This document shows, in pieces, positions 11,453 through 21,650 of a DNA stretch of 64,000 bases. Each line of letters starts with the position of its first letter. Positions within the stretch are counted from its first letter, which is position 1. The stretch comes from Rana temporaria (taxonomy: Eukaryota > Chordata > Amphibia > Anura > Ranidae). Below the pieces are notes generated by a model. It saw only the letters and a program-made list of their open reading frames with translations. It was not told the DNA's origin and made no database searches. A program made the translations under genes and the position numbers. The DNA is taken from positions 250,977,008 to 251,041,007 of the forward strand of contig NC_053489.1 of assembly GCF_905171775.1 (NCBI RefSeq), read 5' to 3'.

Positions 11453-11640
11453 CCAGGGACGTTGCTAGGGCTGCAAAAGATCTGGGGCTAGAGCCCATAG
11501 CAGCGGTCACCAACCTTTTTGCAGGCATGGGTGGTGTGGTAAGCAATTTTTTGCGGGCAATTTGTCGGGGCAGTGGCTGGTGGTTGCGCTTCAGTCATCA
11601 CGGCACCATGGTTGATATGGTGTTAGGGTGATTGAAGCAA
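11453..11640. mobile_element. fragments of two hAT-type ends
   Basis: The segment from 11453 (cagggacgttgctagg, then aaaagatctggggct) matches the left end of the hAT element at 60722. A second hAT-style end, cagcggtcaccaaccttttt, starts near 11503. Neither has a clear partner end, so both look like remnants. Confidence 0.5.
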
Positions 11641-12358
11641 ATTATTTCTATTGTTACATTTTAATATATAATGAAGTGGTTCAACAGCGCGGTCCAGTTC
11701 TGGGAGGGCATCTATTGACGTTCTCACTGCGGTGCACACCCAGCTCACTCTGTGATCGCTGTGTCCTTATGACACAGCTGATCACAGATTGAGGTAAAGA
11801 GCCAATCACAACAGCTCTTTATCGTGTGATCAGCTGTATCCAATCACAACTGATCATGATGTAAACACACTTTGTGATATTTGAATATAGTGATAATTAT
11901 TATAATTCTTCTTTATTTCTTGTTTTTTGCTATGCATGGGACTGTGCTATTTTACTAATATATTTCAGATTTAATGTGTATGATGTGATGTCATGTTATG
12001 TTTTGTTTGTTTAAGAAATGAAATAAAAAGATTTATATAAAAAAAAACACACACACTTGCCTGTTATCGGCATTCCTTTCCTCACACTGTCACAGCGCAA
12101 GGAGAAGAGAGAGCCAGTGTGGCTTGTGTGAAAGGGGACATCTGCACTGATCAGTGTGGCCCATGAGTGCCGTCTCATCAGCGCCCATCAGTAAAGGCAA
12201 AAACAAAATACTTGTTTGGAGATAAAAATGTCATATGGATACAGTGCTGCATGACCACGCAATTCAAAGTGTGACAGCGCTGAAAGCTGAACATTGCCCT
12301 GGGCAGGAAGGGGGTTAAAGTGCCCAGTAGGCAAGCGGTTAAACCTGCAGGGGTCCAG

Positions 12359-12401
<43 letters not shown>

Positions 12402-12436
12402 AAGACTTTACTAACGCTTTAGACCTGGGTCTAAAC
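11640..12436. other. non-coding with a TA microsatellite
   Basis: Contains a (TA)n run at about 12363-12397 and a short 'aagcggttaaac' piece resembling the end of the 31903 MITE. No gene is seen. Confidence 0.45.
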
Positions 12437-12882
12437 CAGGGGTGCCCAACCAGTGGTCCAGGGGCCACATGTGGCCCATGGAGCCCTCTGATGTGGCTCG
12501 CGACCTCCTGCTCTGGGATGGAATAGAATGGAAGACTGTTATTAAAGGTACATTTATTACTAAAATCACAGTGTATATATGGGCATATCTGTTCTGCAGT
12601 GGTTACTGGGCTGCTTTCAAACTGATCCGCAGGTGCACTGCTCTGAGTCAAAGGCCCCTTTGAGACGCTTATTTCGACCCAATTGGACCCTCCATTCACC
12701 TCTAAGGAGTAGCAGATGTAAAATGGACTTGTGCCTACCACCAATTCGATCCGCAAAAAAAAGTAGAGTGGGCTCTATAGAGTAGAGTGGGCTGCCATCC
12801 ACCCACTCTGCTCATTGTGGCCCATGACCGGTTACCAAGTCGCTTAGTTGGCCCTTGCTCTTCAAAAGGTTGGGCACCCCTG
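12437..12882. mobile_element. 446-bp hAT-type MITE
   Basis: The termini caggggtgcccaacc and ggttgggcacccctg are inverted repeats. The octamer gtctaaac flanks both sides (12429-12436 and 12883-12890). The open frames inside have no recognisable transposase. Confidence 0.9.
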
Positions 12883-13445
12883 GTCTAAACCATCTATGCG
12901 GGTTTGCAGCCCATGTTTGTGCAGGCATGGCAGACCATTCATTTGAATGGGCTGCTGTGCATGTATTTTCCGTAGAAAAATGCAGCAGCTTTTCCACTTT
13001 GTGATTTCCCTGCAGTTCAAGTTTAGATGTGTGGGGGGGGGGCTTTAAGAATGAATGGCAGCCTTGTGTGTTTTTAAACAGCAGCGTGTTTTGACTCTGG
13101 GTGCAGGAATTGCTGCGATTCCTGCACACGCTGCTATTTAAAAAAAATTATCTAGGGGCGAAAACAGAAATGGAGAGCTTTCCAGTCGACGATCCACTGG
13201 CTTACTGGGTCATAAGAATAGACCACTGGCTAGAACTTGCCCAGTATGCTATTGAGCTGCTGGGCTGTCCTGCATCCAGGGTGCTTTCCGAATGGGCATT
13301 CCGTGCTGCAGGTTTTGTTACTGATCATAGAATGCATCTATCCACAGACACTGGACCATCTGACTTTTATCAAAATGTATCAGGCCTGTGGGTGTTGATT
13401 TCATCTGAAAGAATGTTTTTGGTGTAGGTTTCATGAGCACAATTG

Positions 13446-13800
13446 AGGCTGGGTTCACACTGGTACGACAAACGCTCTGACATTGGGAGCTCATGTCGCA
13501 TGACGTGTGAAAATCAATGTTTCCCTATGAGAGCCGTCTTAACTGGTCCGACACAAGTCGGTCTGACTTTGAAAATGCTCCCTGTACTACTTTGGTCCGA
13601 CTTTGATCCTACGTCAGTCCATTGAAGTTGTATTAAAGTAGGATCCTTGTCCTTACCATCCAATTTTTGACATCCGACATTGTGTTGGATCAAAGTAGTA
13701 TCCTGTTCATTCAAGTTGGATGGATGTAGGACCGATGTCACAGAGCAAAGTAGGATGAAAGTCATATGACTGTCGTGTAGTATCAGTGTGAACCCAGCCT
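13446..13800. mobile_element. MITE with 'AGGCTGGGTTCACACTGG' termini
   Basis: The left end aggctgggttcacactggta is mirrored by cagtgtgaacccagcct at 13784-13800. Internal 'cggaccaagt/gtccgac' type words form further hairpins. A sibling copy lies at 35923-36360. Confidence 0.85.
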
Positions 13801-15169
13801 AGCACCCAAAGACCAATTTTTACGTCACTGTTTGAGAGGTGCATACCATTACAATTTTTGACAGCAAGGCCAATTCTTGCTTTCATCAATATAGGGTTAC
13901 GGTGTGAAGGCTCTACCGACACCCAAAGAACCCCAGAAATCCAAAGTCTGTGGTAGAGCCACCAGAATTTATCCAAAAAATCTCTAATCTTGTTCCCAGT
14001 GCACTACATTGTGGCCTCACCATACAGACTGGCTCCCCAAGCCATTGCTTAAAAAAATAAAGAAAGCTTGCAGGGAAAATTTCATTTTTTTGGGCTTTAT
14101 AAATGCAATTATTGCTGCATCAGCTTCTATACACAGTAAAGATGTTCCACTTTACAGGTGGACTAAGGGGACCCCCCAGACACTATATTGAGGCATTTTT
14201 AATTTATATATTTCATTTTAAGCACCAATAAATCACTGCTCATTTAAAAATGTTATTATTTTTTTTTTTACAAACTTTTTTTTCATTGATACATGTCCCC
14301 CAGGACAGTATCCAGACCCACATAGCCATTGTATGCCCAATTACTTGCATATAAGCCTTCAAAATGGGCACTTGATTTTTCACGTTCGGGTCCCATCTAC
14401 TTCAATGGGGTTCATTATTCGACTTTGAACTTTCACGATGTTCGAAAGTTCTGGTGCAAACTGAACAGGGGGTCGTTTGGCTCATCCCTAGTGGGTATAG
14501 ATGCAGGGATCTTAGTTTTAGCATGGACCTCCACTTTAATAGGTCCATATATGACTGGCATCTGTCATGGAAAGCAAACACTACATTTACTGTATGAACC
14601 AGATAGTTTTTGTACTATTATATAATGGTTAACGCCAAAGTTGATGTGTTTTTGGTAATCTGAGGACCCCACTGAAGAGGTAGGCCCACTAGAATTACCG
14701 GTGCCATCCATTTGTTGTGTGGGCAGCATAAAGCCACATGATGGTGCCATCTTCCCACAATGGGTTCTCCATACTATGGAGAATCCAACTGACATAGGGT
14801 AACACTTTAATTATAGGTATATGGGGAAGGAATGAAGTCAAAGCCTACCTAGGGCTCTTAACACAGGTGCTCTGTTCACTTTTGGGTAAAAAACTGACAG
14901 CAATTCATTACAATGGGCTTGCAGTTTTTAACAGATGATCATTTGGGTGTTGGGGAGGGTAGGATGCAGGGACTGTAGCTGAAGCCTGTTAGCTTTCCAA
15001 CTGATCCATGTGATGTGCACCCCCTAATTTTGTTATTGTGCCCTCTTACCTCCCACACATACCTATTAGCAAATGAGTGAGGTAATTAAATATATGGGAA
15101 AGTGTGAAGGATGGAAGGGATGGCAAGGACGGCATACCAGAATTTAGTGGTTTAATTTAATAAGCAATA
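13801..15169. other. non-coding, nothing recognised
   Basis: Short frames at 14009, 14329 and 14565 are not recognisable. No supported gene. Confidence 0.4.
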
Positions 15170-15319
15170 GGGGTGAATTTATTAAAACTGGAGAGGGAAA
15201 AATCTGGCACCGCTCTACATGGTAGCCAATCAGCTTCTAACTTTCTTCAGCTTGTTCAATTAAGCTTTGACAAAGAAACCTGCACCAGATTTTACACTCA
15301 ATTTTTGTAAATCAACCCC
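15170..15319. mobile_element. short MITE
   Basis: The termini ggggtgaatttattaaaac and tttgtaaatcaacccc are imperfect inverted repeats around a 'ccaatcagcttctaac' core. There is no coding capacity. Confidence 0.55.
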
Positions 15320-16636
15320 ACAGCTAGTACGGGATTTAGGTTTCCTCTTTTACGTTCACCTGATGATCCTTTCAATAACACACTTCTTTTCTTAGGATGG
15401 AAATGCTTACCCTCTGTACGGTTTCTGTGGAGGAGTAGCATTTTCACACAAGGCTACTCTCTGCAATTTTTTTGATTAAAATACACATAATTTTCTCATC
15501 TGCAAAGCTTGTGAGATCAGGAAGTAAAAGGAGAGAAGAGCTGCAGACTGGCACAACGCCGGATCAAATGAGGGCTCAGGTAAGTGAAAGGGGCGGGGGG
15601 TTGATACTTATGAAACAAACATTTTTAATGCATAGAATGAAAAAAAGTTATCTTTCTATGCAGAGAAGCTGTGCATGCACAGCATGGGTAAACTGCTCTT
15701 TTTATCTAGTGACGCAAGGAAAAGCTATACTTACCCGATCCTTCAGAAAACCACACTCCCCGCATTCAGTTGTGTACTGTTCCTGCCGTCCTCCTGTACA
15801 GAGCTGGTCTATGGGCATGATGACATCAGAAGCAGTCTATCCACAAAACAGCTAGCGTGCTGGAGGTGGCAGGGACCGATATTGCACTCGGAGGATCAGT
15901 GGATTAGGTACGCATGTCTGCGCAGTTGCCTAGGCAAAAATTAGCAGTTAACCCATGCAGTGTGGGCACAGCCCCACTGTATGGGAAAATAATTTTCCCA
16001 GAGTTTTTCTTCAAGCTATGAGTAAGCACTAACCAATAGTGTGAAACGCGTCAGCTGCATGCCCCTGTTTTTTGCTGTGATGTGTGGGGTTTGAAAACTT
16101 TTACCAATAAAAGGCAACTGAGAGTTTTTTTTTCAGAGTGCGGCTGTCCAAACATTACTTTCTACATTTTCTTCAAGCTAAAACAATATTTAGGCTCTAC
16201 TACCACTTTAGTTGGGTGTAGTAAAGAAACTCCCTTTCTCAAGCAAGACAGTTTTTCACTCATATCATGTCACACGGCTGACTTTGTAGAAACGACAGTA
16301 CTTATTGGAGATTTGCTGATGTACCTAGACAATACATTTCCATGCAGTTACACATCACTGGTGTGACATTTATCAGCAGCATTGGATAGCCTGAATAGTT
16401 ACTGAAGCTGGCAAATCACAGCCTTCCTGCTGATTAAATTATTTTTAAAATCCGTTTTAAATGCTCTCCAAAACTTTATTGGATGGCCTTGCAGCTCAAT
16501 TACCATCCACGTGCAAAAAGGAGAAAAAGCTTATAAGATTCTGAAAAATATAAAAAACTGGTTTCATAAAAAAAATATATATATTTTTTTGTTTACCAGG
16601 CCTCGTTTGTGTAGAAGTATCCTTACATGTGCACAA
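15320..16636. other. non-coding, repeat-like
   Basis: A 'gtgaaacgcgtcagctg' word followed by 'accaataaa' at 16041-16110 looks like the 3' end of an amphibian or fish retroelement, but I cannot name the family. No gene is seen. Confidence 0.35.
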
Positions 16637-16675
16637 AATATGGAGTTACTTACCGGTAACGTCCTTTTCCAGGAG

Positions 16676-16779
16676 TCTTTCAGGACAGCCACCTTAGAGA
16701 GATCCCGGCTCCTCCCCTCTCAGGAAACAACGCCTTCAATCAGAGATTTAAGCCTCATCCTCCCACTGGCCCTTCAGTT
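16676..16779. repeat. outer DIRS left inverted terminal repeat
   Basis: A 104-bp arm starting tctttcaggacagccacctt. It matches the complement of 28092-28195 with three differences by eye, clustered in the segment after 'caggaaac'. Confidence 0.9.
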
Positions 16780-16902
16780 TATCACGAGAACCTCCGGCCA
16801 ACTGGGGAGACACAGAACACGTCATACAACACAAACATTACAATCTTACCTGACGGTCTTATGTGATGAGTCCTCAGACGTCCAGTACCTGGGTGGGTAC
16901 CG

Positions 16903-16996
16903 GTGCTGTCCTGAAAGACTCCTGGAAAAGGACGTTACCGGTAAGTAACTCCATATTTCCCTGGATCGTCTTTCAGGACAGCCACCTTAGAGAGGA
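16903..16996. repeat. outer DIRS internal complementary region
   Basis: The first half complements the left terminus (ctcctggaaaaggacgttac matches 16650-16675). The second half (tccctggatcgtctttcagg) complements the right terminus at 28190-28209. This is the template for circular cDNA closure in the DIRS model. Confidence 0.85.
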
Positions 16997-17013
16997 TAAG
17001 CGAGCACCTTACC

Positions 17014-18056
17014 TTAGGGTGGGACTACTGCTTGCAGAACTTTACGACCAAAGGCTTGGTCCTTTGCTGACAGCAGATCCAATCTGTAGTGCTTGACAAA
17101 CGTGTTGAAGCTGGACCACGTTGCAGCCTTACAAATTTGCTCAGGAGAAGCACCAGCCCATTCCGCCTGTGAAGCTGCAGCCGCTCTAGTGGAATGTGCC
17201 CTGATCCCATCTGGGGGGTCTGACCCTCCTAACTCATAAGCTTGAACAATAGCCGATTTAAGCCATCTGGCTATAGTCCGTCTGGACGCCCTGGATCCTT
17301 TCTTAGATCCTGAAAATAATACAAAAAGGGACTCTGACTTTCTAAATTGTCTAGTGTATTCTAAGTATTGGAGAATGCACCTCCTAACATCTAAATTATG
17401 GAATAAACGTTCCTGTTCCCTCACAGGATTAGAACAAAAAGTGGGTAAGATGATTTCTTGGCTCCTATGAAATCTTGAAGCCACCTTTGGCAAGAAGGCC
17501 GGATCGGTTTTGAAAATAACCCTGTCCGGAAAAACTTGAAAATAAGGGGCCCTGATGGAAAGGGCTTCGAGTTCGCTGACTCGTCTTGCCGTGGTAATTG
17601 CCACTAAAAACACCGTTTTGAGGGTAATTAGTTTTAAAGAACAAGATTCTAGTGGTTCAAAAGGCTCCTTTGTAAGAGCCTGTAAAACCAAAGAGAGGTT
17701 CCAAACTGGAAGGGAAGAGGTTCTAACTGGCCTCTGTCTACTTAGACCCTTGAAGAACCTTGCTATCCAAGGGTCTAACGCTAGCTGTTTTTCTAGAAAG
17801 ACGCTCAACGCAGAAACCTGTCCTTTCAATGTGCTAAGTGCTAGACCTTTGTCTGCACCTGACTGTAGGAATTCTAGCACTGCCACTGAACTATGAACGT
17901 CAAAGGAGCCTTCTGAGCACCATATGTTAAAACGTCTCCACACCTTATAGTAGATGTTTTGAGTTTCTACTTTCCTACAATTTAGGAGAGTCTTAATTAG
18001 AAAACCCCTGCCCCTCAACAATGACTCCTCAGAAGCCAGGCTGCCAGGTTCCACCT
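17014..18056 (-). CDS. DIRS tyrosine recombinase (outer element)
   Basis: About 345 residues, the C-terminal third of a 950-codon open frame (17014-19866). The upstream 600 codons overlap the RT gene in another frame and show no family features, so the recombinase probably starts near 18056. The N-terminal core-binding part has 'GLALSTLKGQVSALSVF'. The catalytic part shows TTARRVSELEALS (first Arg), an AHSTRAA box (His-x-x-Arg), an AATWSS segment and a KHYRLD motif carrying the likely nucleophilic Tyr. These are the hallmarks of phage-integrase-type recombinases that insert circular DIRS cDNA. The frame reads intact. No ATG sits at the presumed start, so expression may need read-through, frameshifting or splicing. 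Confidence 0.88.
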
Positions 18057-20057
18057 GTCTATGTGAGGGCAGCAGAATGGACCCTGAGAAAGAAGGTCGG
18101 TCTGGGCCGGAAGGATCCAAGGAGGTTCTATTGCCAGGTTCCTCAGAATGGAGAACCACGGTCTCCTCGGCCAATAGGGAGCGATCAAGATGAGGATCGT
18201 ATTCTCCCCTTGCAACTTCCTTAAAACTGCCGGAATCAGGACCGGAGGGGGGAAGGCATAGCACCTTGAAAATGCCCAATTCTGGGCGAGTGCGTCTATT
18301 CCTAGCGCTCCGTCCCATCTGTTTAGGGAGAAGAAAAGCCTTGTCTTGGTATTGTGTTTCGAGGCAAAGAGGTCTATGCATGGTGTTCCCCATCTCTGAA
18401 CAATCATGTTGAACACCTCCTGTTTTAAGATCCAATTGCCTTCCTTCAGAGTTGTTCGGCTGAGGAAATCCGCTGTCTGGTTCTGATCTCCCTTCAGGTG
18501 TGTTGCAGACAGGGACAATATATTGAGTTCGGCCCACTTTAGGATAGCTTCTGCCAGAAGCCATAGGGAGCAACTTCTTGTACCCCCCTGCCTGTTGATG
18601 TAGGCTACTGTTGGGGAATTGTCCGAACGGATTCTTACATGTTGTCCCTGAAGTTCCCCCTGAAAGGCTCTGAGCGCTAGTTCTACTGCTCTCAGCTCCC
18701 TCCAGTTGGAGGATCTTAGAGCGTCCTCTTTCCTCCAGGTCCCCTGGACCCACTTGGGACCCAAGTATGCTCCCCAACCTGAACCGCTGGCATCTGTTGT
18801 GACTGTTCTGGTCACTGGCAGGATCCACTCGAGACCTTGGGACAGATTTGCTCCCTTTCTCCACCACCAGAGTGACCTTTTGACCTGATTTGGGATGGAG
18901 ATTAAGACATCCAAGGAGGTCTGACTGTGGTCCCAAACCTTCAGAATAAATAACTGAAGAGGACGAAAGTGCAGTCCCGCCCAATGTACTGCCGGAAGTG
19001 TGGATGTTAGTAGTCCCAATCCTGACATGGCCTCCCTGACTGAAACCTGACTGTTGCTTTGCAACCGCAACATGGTCTTGTCCACCTTTAGGACTTTTTC
19101 GGAGGGAAGAAAGACCCTTTGGATCGTTGAGTCCACCACATAACCCAGGAAGGTGACTCTCTGGGCTGGGACTAAACTGGACTTTTCTAGGTTCAGAAGC
19201 CATCCCAATTTCTCCAGGATGTCTCTTGCTACCTGAAGATCCTGAACCAACTGATCCGCTGAGGGTGCAAACAGGAGAAGATCGTCTAGATATGCGACTA
19301 TCGAAAGGCCTTTGAGTCGCAGAAAGGCCAGAACTTCTACCATCACCTTTGTGAAGATTCGGGGAGAAGATGATAGCCCAAAGGGGAGAGCTTTGAACTG
19401 CCAATGCATTACCCGATTCCCAGTCCTTACTGCTAGCCTCAGATATTTTTGATGATCCTCGGCTATGGGAATATGCAGATATGCATCCTTTAGATCGATC
19501 GATGCCATAAAGCAGTTTGGCGGGAGTAACGCTCTGACCGAATAGATCGAATCCATTCTGAATCTCCTGTACTTGACGGAGACATTCAGAGGCTTCAGAT
19601 TCAGGATGAGCCTGAATTTCCCTGATGGCTTGCGGACCACAAAGATGTGGGAGTAAAAGCCTCTGTTTGTCTCCGGACCTGGCACCTGGGCAATCACCTC
19701 CTGCTCTTCCAATTCCTGTAGAGAAGATAGAAGGGCGGAGGCTTTCTCCCCGCATATTGGTAGGTTGGTAATCAGAAACCTGAGAGGTGGGGGATTTGAG
19801 AACTCCAACCTGTAGCCCCGTCTGATGATCCCCAAAACAAATTGATTTGTGGTGATCACCTCCCACTGTGGGAGAAAGGCCCCCAACCTTCCTCCCACTG
19901 TTACCGTGTCACTGGGCCTTTTTGGGCTGTTCAGGAGGGCGAAAAATCGCCGCCCCACGCCCTTTCCCTTTAGGTCCCCAGAACTTCTTTTGTTGACCTG
20001 CTTTAGGGGTCTCAGATTTCCTCGGAAACTGAAATTTTCTTTTTGGCTGTTGCCCAA
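18015..20057 (-). CDS. DIRS reverse transcriptase/RNase H/methyltransferase-like protein (outer element)
   Basis: 680 residues, uninterrupted. The RT domain covers roughly residues 55-350: 'FMASIDLKDAYLHIPI' holds the first catalytic Asp, 'LPFGLSSSPRIF' is motif B, and YLDD at 256-259 is the active-site box. RNase H follows from about 415 (VTTDASGSGWGAYL, a WRELRAVELAL helix with Glu, IRSDNSPTVAYI, then a TADFLSR ending). The last 130 residues (IDLFASKHN, YAFPPPVLIPAVL, IAPYWPRRPWF) sit where DIRS elements carry their Dam-like methyltransferase domain. I see no classical DPPY motif, so methyltransferase activity is uncertain. The start overlaps the remaining gag tail (19909-20074), and the end overlaps the recombinase frame. 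Confidence 0.92.
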   Translation of the reverse strand: MGNSQKENFSFRGNLRPLKQVNKRSSGDLKGKGVGRRFFALLNSPKRPSDTVTVGGRLGAFLPQWEVITTNQFVLGIIRRGYRLEFSNPPPLRFLITNLPICGEKASALLSSLQELEEQEVIAQVPGPETNRGFYSHIFVVRKPSGKFRLILNLKPLNVSVKYRRFRMDSIYSVRALLPPNCFMASIDLKDAYLHIPIAEDHQKYLRLAVRTGNRVMHWQFKALPFGLSSSPRIFTKVMVEVLAFLRLKGLSIVAYLDDLLLFAPSADQLVQDLQVARDILEKLGWLLNLEKSSLVPAQRVTFLGYVVDSTIQRVFLPSEKVLKVDKTMLRLQSNSQVSVREAMSGLGLLTSTLPAVHWAGLHFRPLQLFILKVWDHSQTSLDVLISIPNQVKRSLWWWRKGANLSQGLEWILPVTRTVTTDASGSGWGAYLGPKWVQGTWRKEDALRSSNWRELRAVELALRAFQGELQGQHVRIRSDNSPTVAYINRQGGTRSCSLWLLAEAILKWAELNILSLSATHLKGDQNQTADFLSRTTLKEGNWILKQEVFNMIVQRWGTPCIDLFASKHNTKTRLFFSLNRWDGALGIDALAQNWAFSRCYAFPPPVLIPAVLRKLQGENTILILIAPYWPRRPWFSILRNLAIEPPWILPAQTDLLSQGPFCCPHIDRWNLAAWLLRSHC

Positions 20058-20074
20058 ATTTTCTTTTAAGGGGA
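19909..20074 (-). pseudogene. C-terminal tail of outer DIRS gag
   Basis: A basic segment (KRKFGQQPKRKFQFP, then a KKFWGPKGKGRG stretch) ending in a stop at 19909. It is the continuation of the gag gene at 26199-27622, separated from it by the 6.1-kb inner element. A Lys/Arg/Gly/Gln-rich tail of the same kind ends the inner element's gag, supporting the assignment. Confidence 0.75.
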
Positions 20075-20122
20075 AAAAAGAGATTTTTAATACAGCTTAC
20101 CTGTAAAATCTTTTTCTTGGAG

Positions 20123-20259
20123 TACATCACGGGACACAGAGCGGCATTCATTACTATATGGGTTATATGGAGTACCTTCAGGTGTAGACACTGGCAATCT
20201 CAAACAGGAAATGCCCCTCCCTATATAACCCCCTCCCATAGGAGGAGTACCTCAGTTTT
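20123..20259. repeat. inner DIRS left inverted terminal repeat
   Basis: A 137-bp arm starting tacatcacgggacacagagc and ending ctcagtttt. By eye it is a perfect complement of 26050-26186. Confidence 0.93.
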
Positions 20260-20307
20260 GTAGCAAGCAGTATGCCTCCCAAAATGGTCCCCAAAAGAGG
20301 GGTGGGA

Positions 20308-20424
20308 GCTCTGTGTCCCGTGATGTACTCCAAGAAAAAGATTTTACAGGTAAGCTGTATTAAAAATCTCTTTTTCTTTATCGTTACATCACGGGACACA
20401 GAGCGGCATTCATTACTATATGGG
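20308..20424. repeat. inner DIRS internal complementary region
   Basis: Complements both element ends back to back: 'tactccaagaaaaagatttt' and onwards mirrors the left terminus, and 'tctttatcgttacatcac' mirrors the right terminus. Confidence 0.88.
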
Positions 20425-20590
20425 ATGTCCCAAAGCAATGCTTACAATGAGGGGAGGGAGAACATCTCCAAGACAAAAGGATTTAATTTAGAGATATACT
20501 CAAATCATAATAAATCCAACTTAGTTGAGAAAAATAATCTTAAATTTTAAATTTAACTCAAAAAAGAGGAGCCCCCGGAATCCGAGGGTC

Positions 20591-21650
20591 TCAAACTGCA
20601 GCCTGCAGCACTGCCTGCCCGAAGGCAGTATCAGTATTCCTTCTTACGTCCAACTTGTAGAATTTTGTAAATGTGTGGACAGAAGACCAGGTTGCCGCCT
20701 TGCAAACCTGAGCCATAGAGATCTGGCGGTGTGCTGCCCAGGAGGCGCCCATGGCCCTAGTAGAATGAGCCTTTAATGATACTGGAGGAGGCAACCCTTT
20801 CAAGCCGTAGGCCTAAGTGATTAATTGCTTAATCCACCTAGAAATGGTGGACTTTGCAGCAGCCTGCCCCTTCTTGGGCCCATCCGGTAGAATGAACAGC
20901 ACATCTGTCTTCCGGATCTTCTCTGTAGCTTTAAGATAGGCCTTCATGGCCCTGACAATATCCAAGGTATGCAGCAACCCTTCCTTTCTGGAAGTAGGTT
21001 TAGGGAAGAAGGATGGTAATACCAAATCCTGGTTCAAATGAAAACTGGATATTACCTTCGGTAGGAAGGAAGGATGAGGGCGGAGAACGACCTTGTCCTT
21101 ATGAAAAATAAGATATGGTTCCTTACAGGATAAGGCCGCCAGTTCCGAAACTCTTCTTGCGGAAACTATGGCAACCAAAAATACTAACTTCCTTGTCAGT
21201 AGAACCAAAGGAATTTCAGCCAACGGCTCAAACGGTTGTTTCTGTAAACTTGACAGAACAAGATTTAAATCCCACGGACAAAGCGGGGATTTAACTGGAG
21301 GTTTAATACGTAAGACCCCTTGAAGGAAGGTCTTAACCAGCGAGTGGGTGGCCAGCGGCCGCTGAAACCACACTGACAGGGCAGAAATCTGTCCTTTGAT
21401 TGTGCTTAATGCCAATCCTTTATCCACTCCTAGCTGGAGAAAACTTAAAACTCTATCGATGGTGAACTTGCGAGGAAGCCATAGCTTGGACTCACACCAG
21501 CCTACATAGGCCTTCCAGACCCTGTAATAAATCACCCTAGAGACCGGTTTCCTGGCTCTGATTAGGGTAGAGATTACTTTCTGAGACAGACCTCTACCCC
21601 TGAGAATCAAGGATTCAGCTTCCAGGCCGTCAAATTTAGATGCCGTAAGG
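20591..21650 (-). pseudogene. DIRS tyrosine recombinase with one internal stop (inner element)
   Basis: The frame runs from about 21650 to 20813, where a TAG (20813-20815) interrupts it. It then continues in the same frame to 20591. Before the stop are 'GLALSTIKGQISALSVW' and the first catalytic Arg in SARRVSELAALS. After it are the AHSTRA (His-x-x-Arg), AATWSS and FYKLDV (likely Tyr) motifs. The stop therefore removes most of the active site. Everything else aligns with the outer element's recombinase, so this is a single nonsense change in an otherwise well-kept gene. As in the outer element, the same frame stays open far upstream (to 23443) across the RT gene. Confidence 0.88.

Noticed and set aside
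17555..17896. Plus-strand frames inside the DIRS genes (also 22535, 23310, 24498)
   Set aside because: They are antisense shadows of intact RT, gag and recombinase genes and show no family features.
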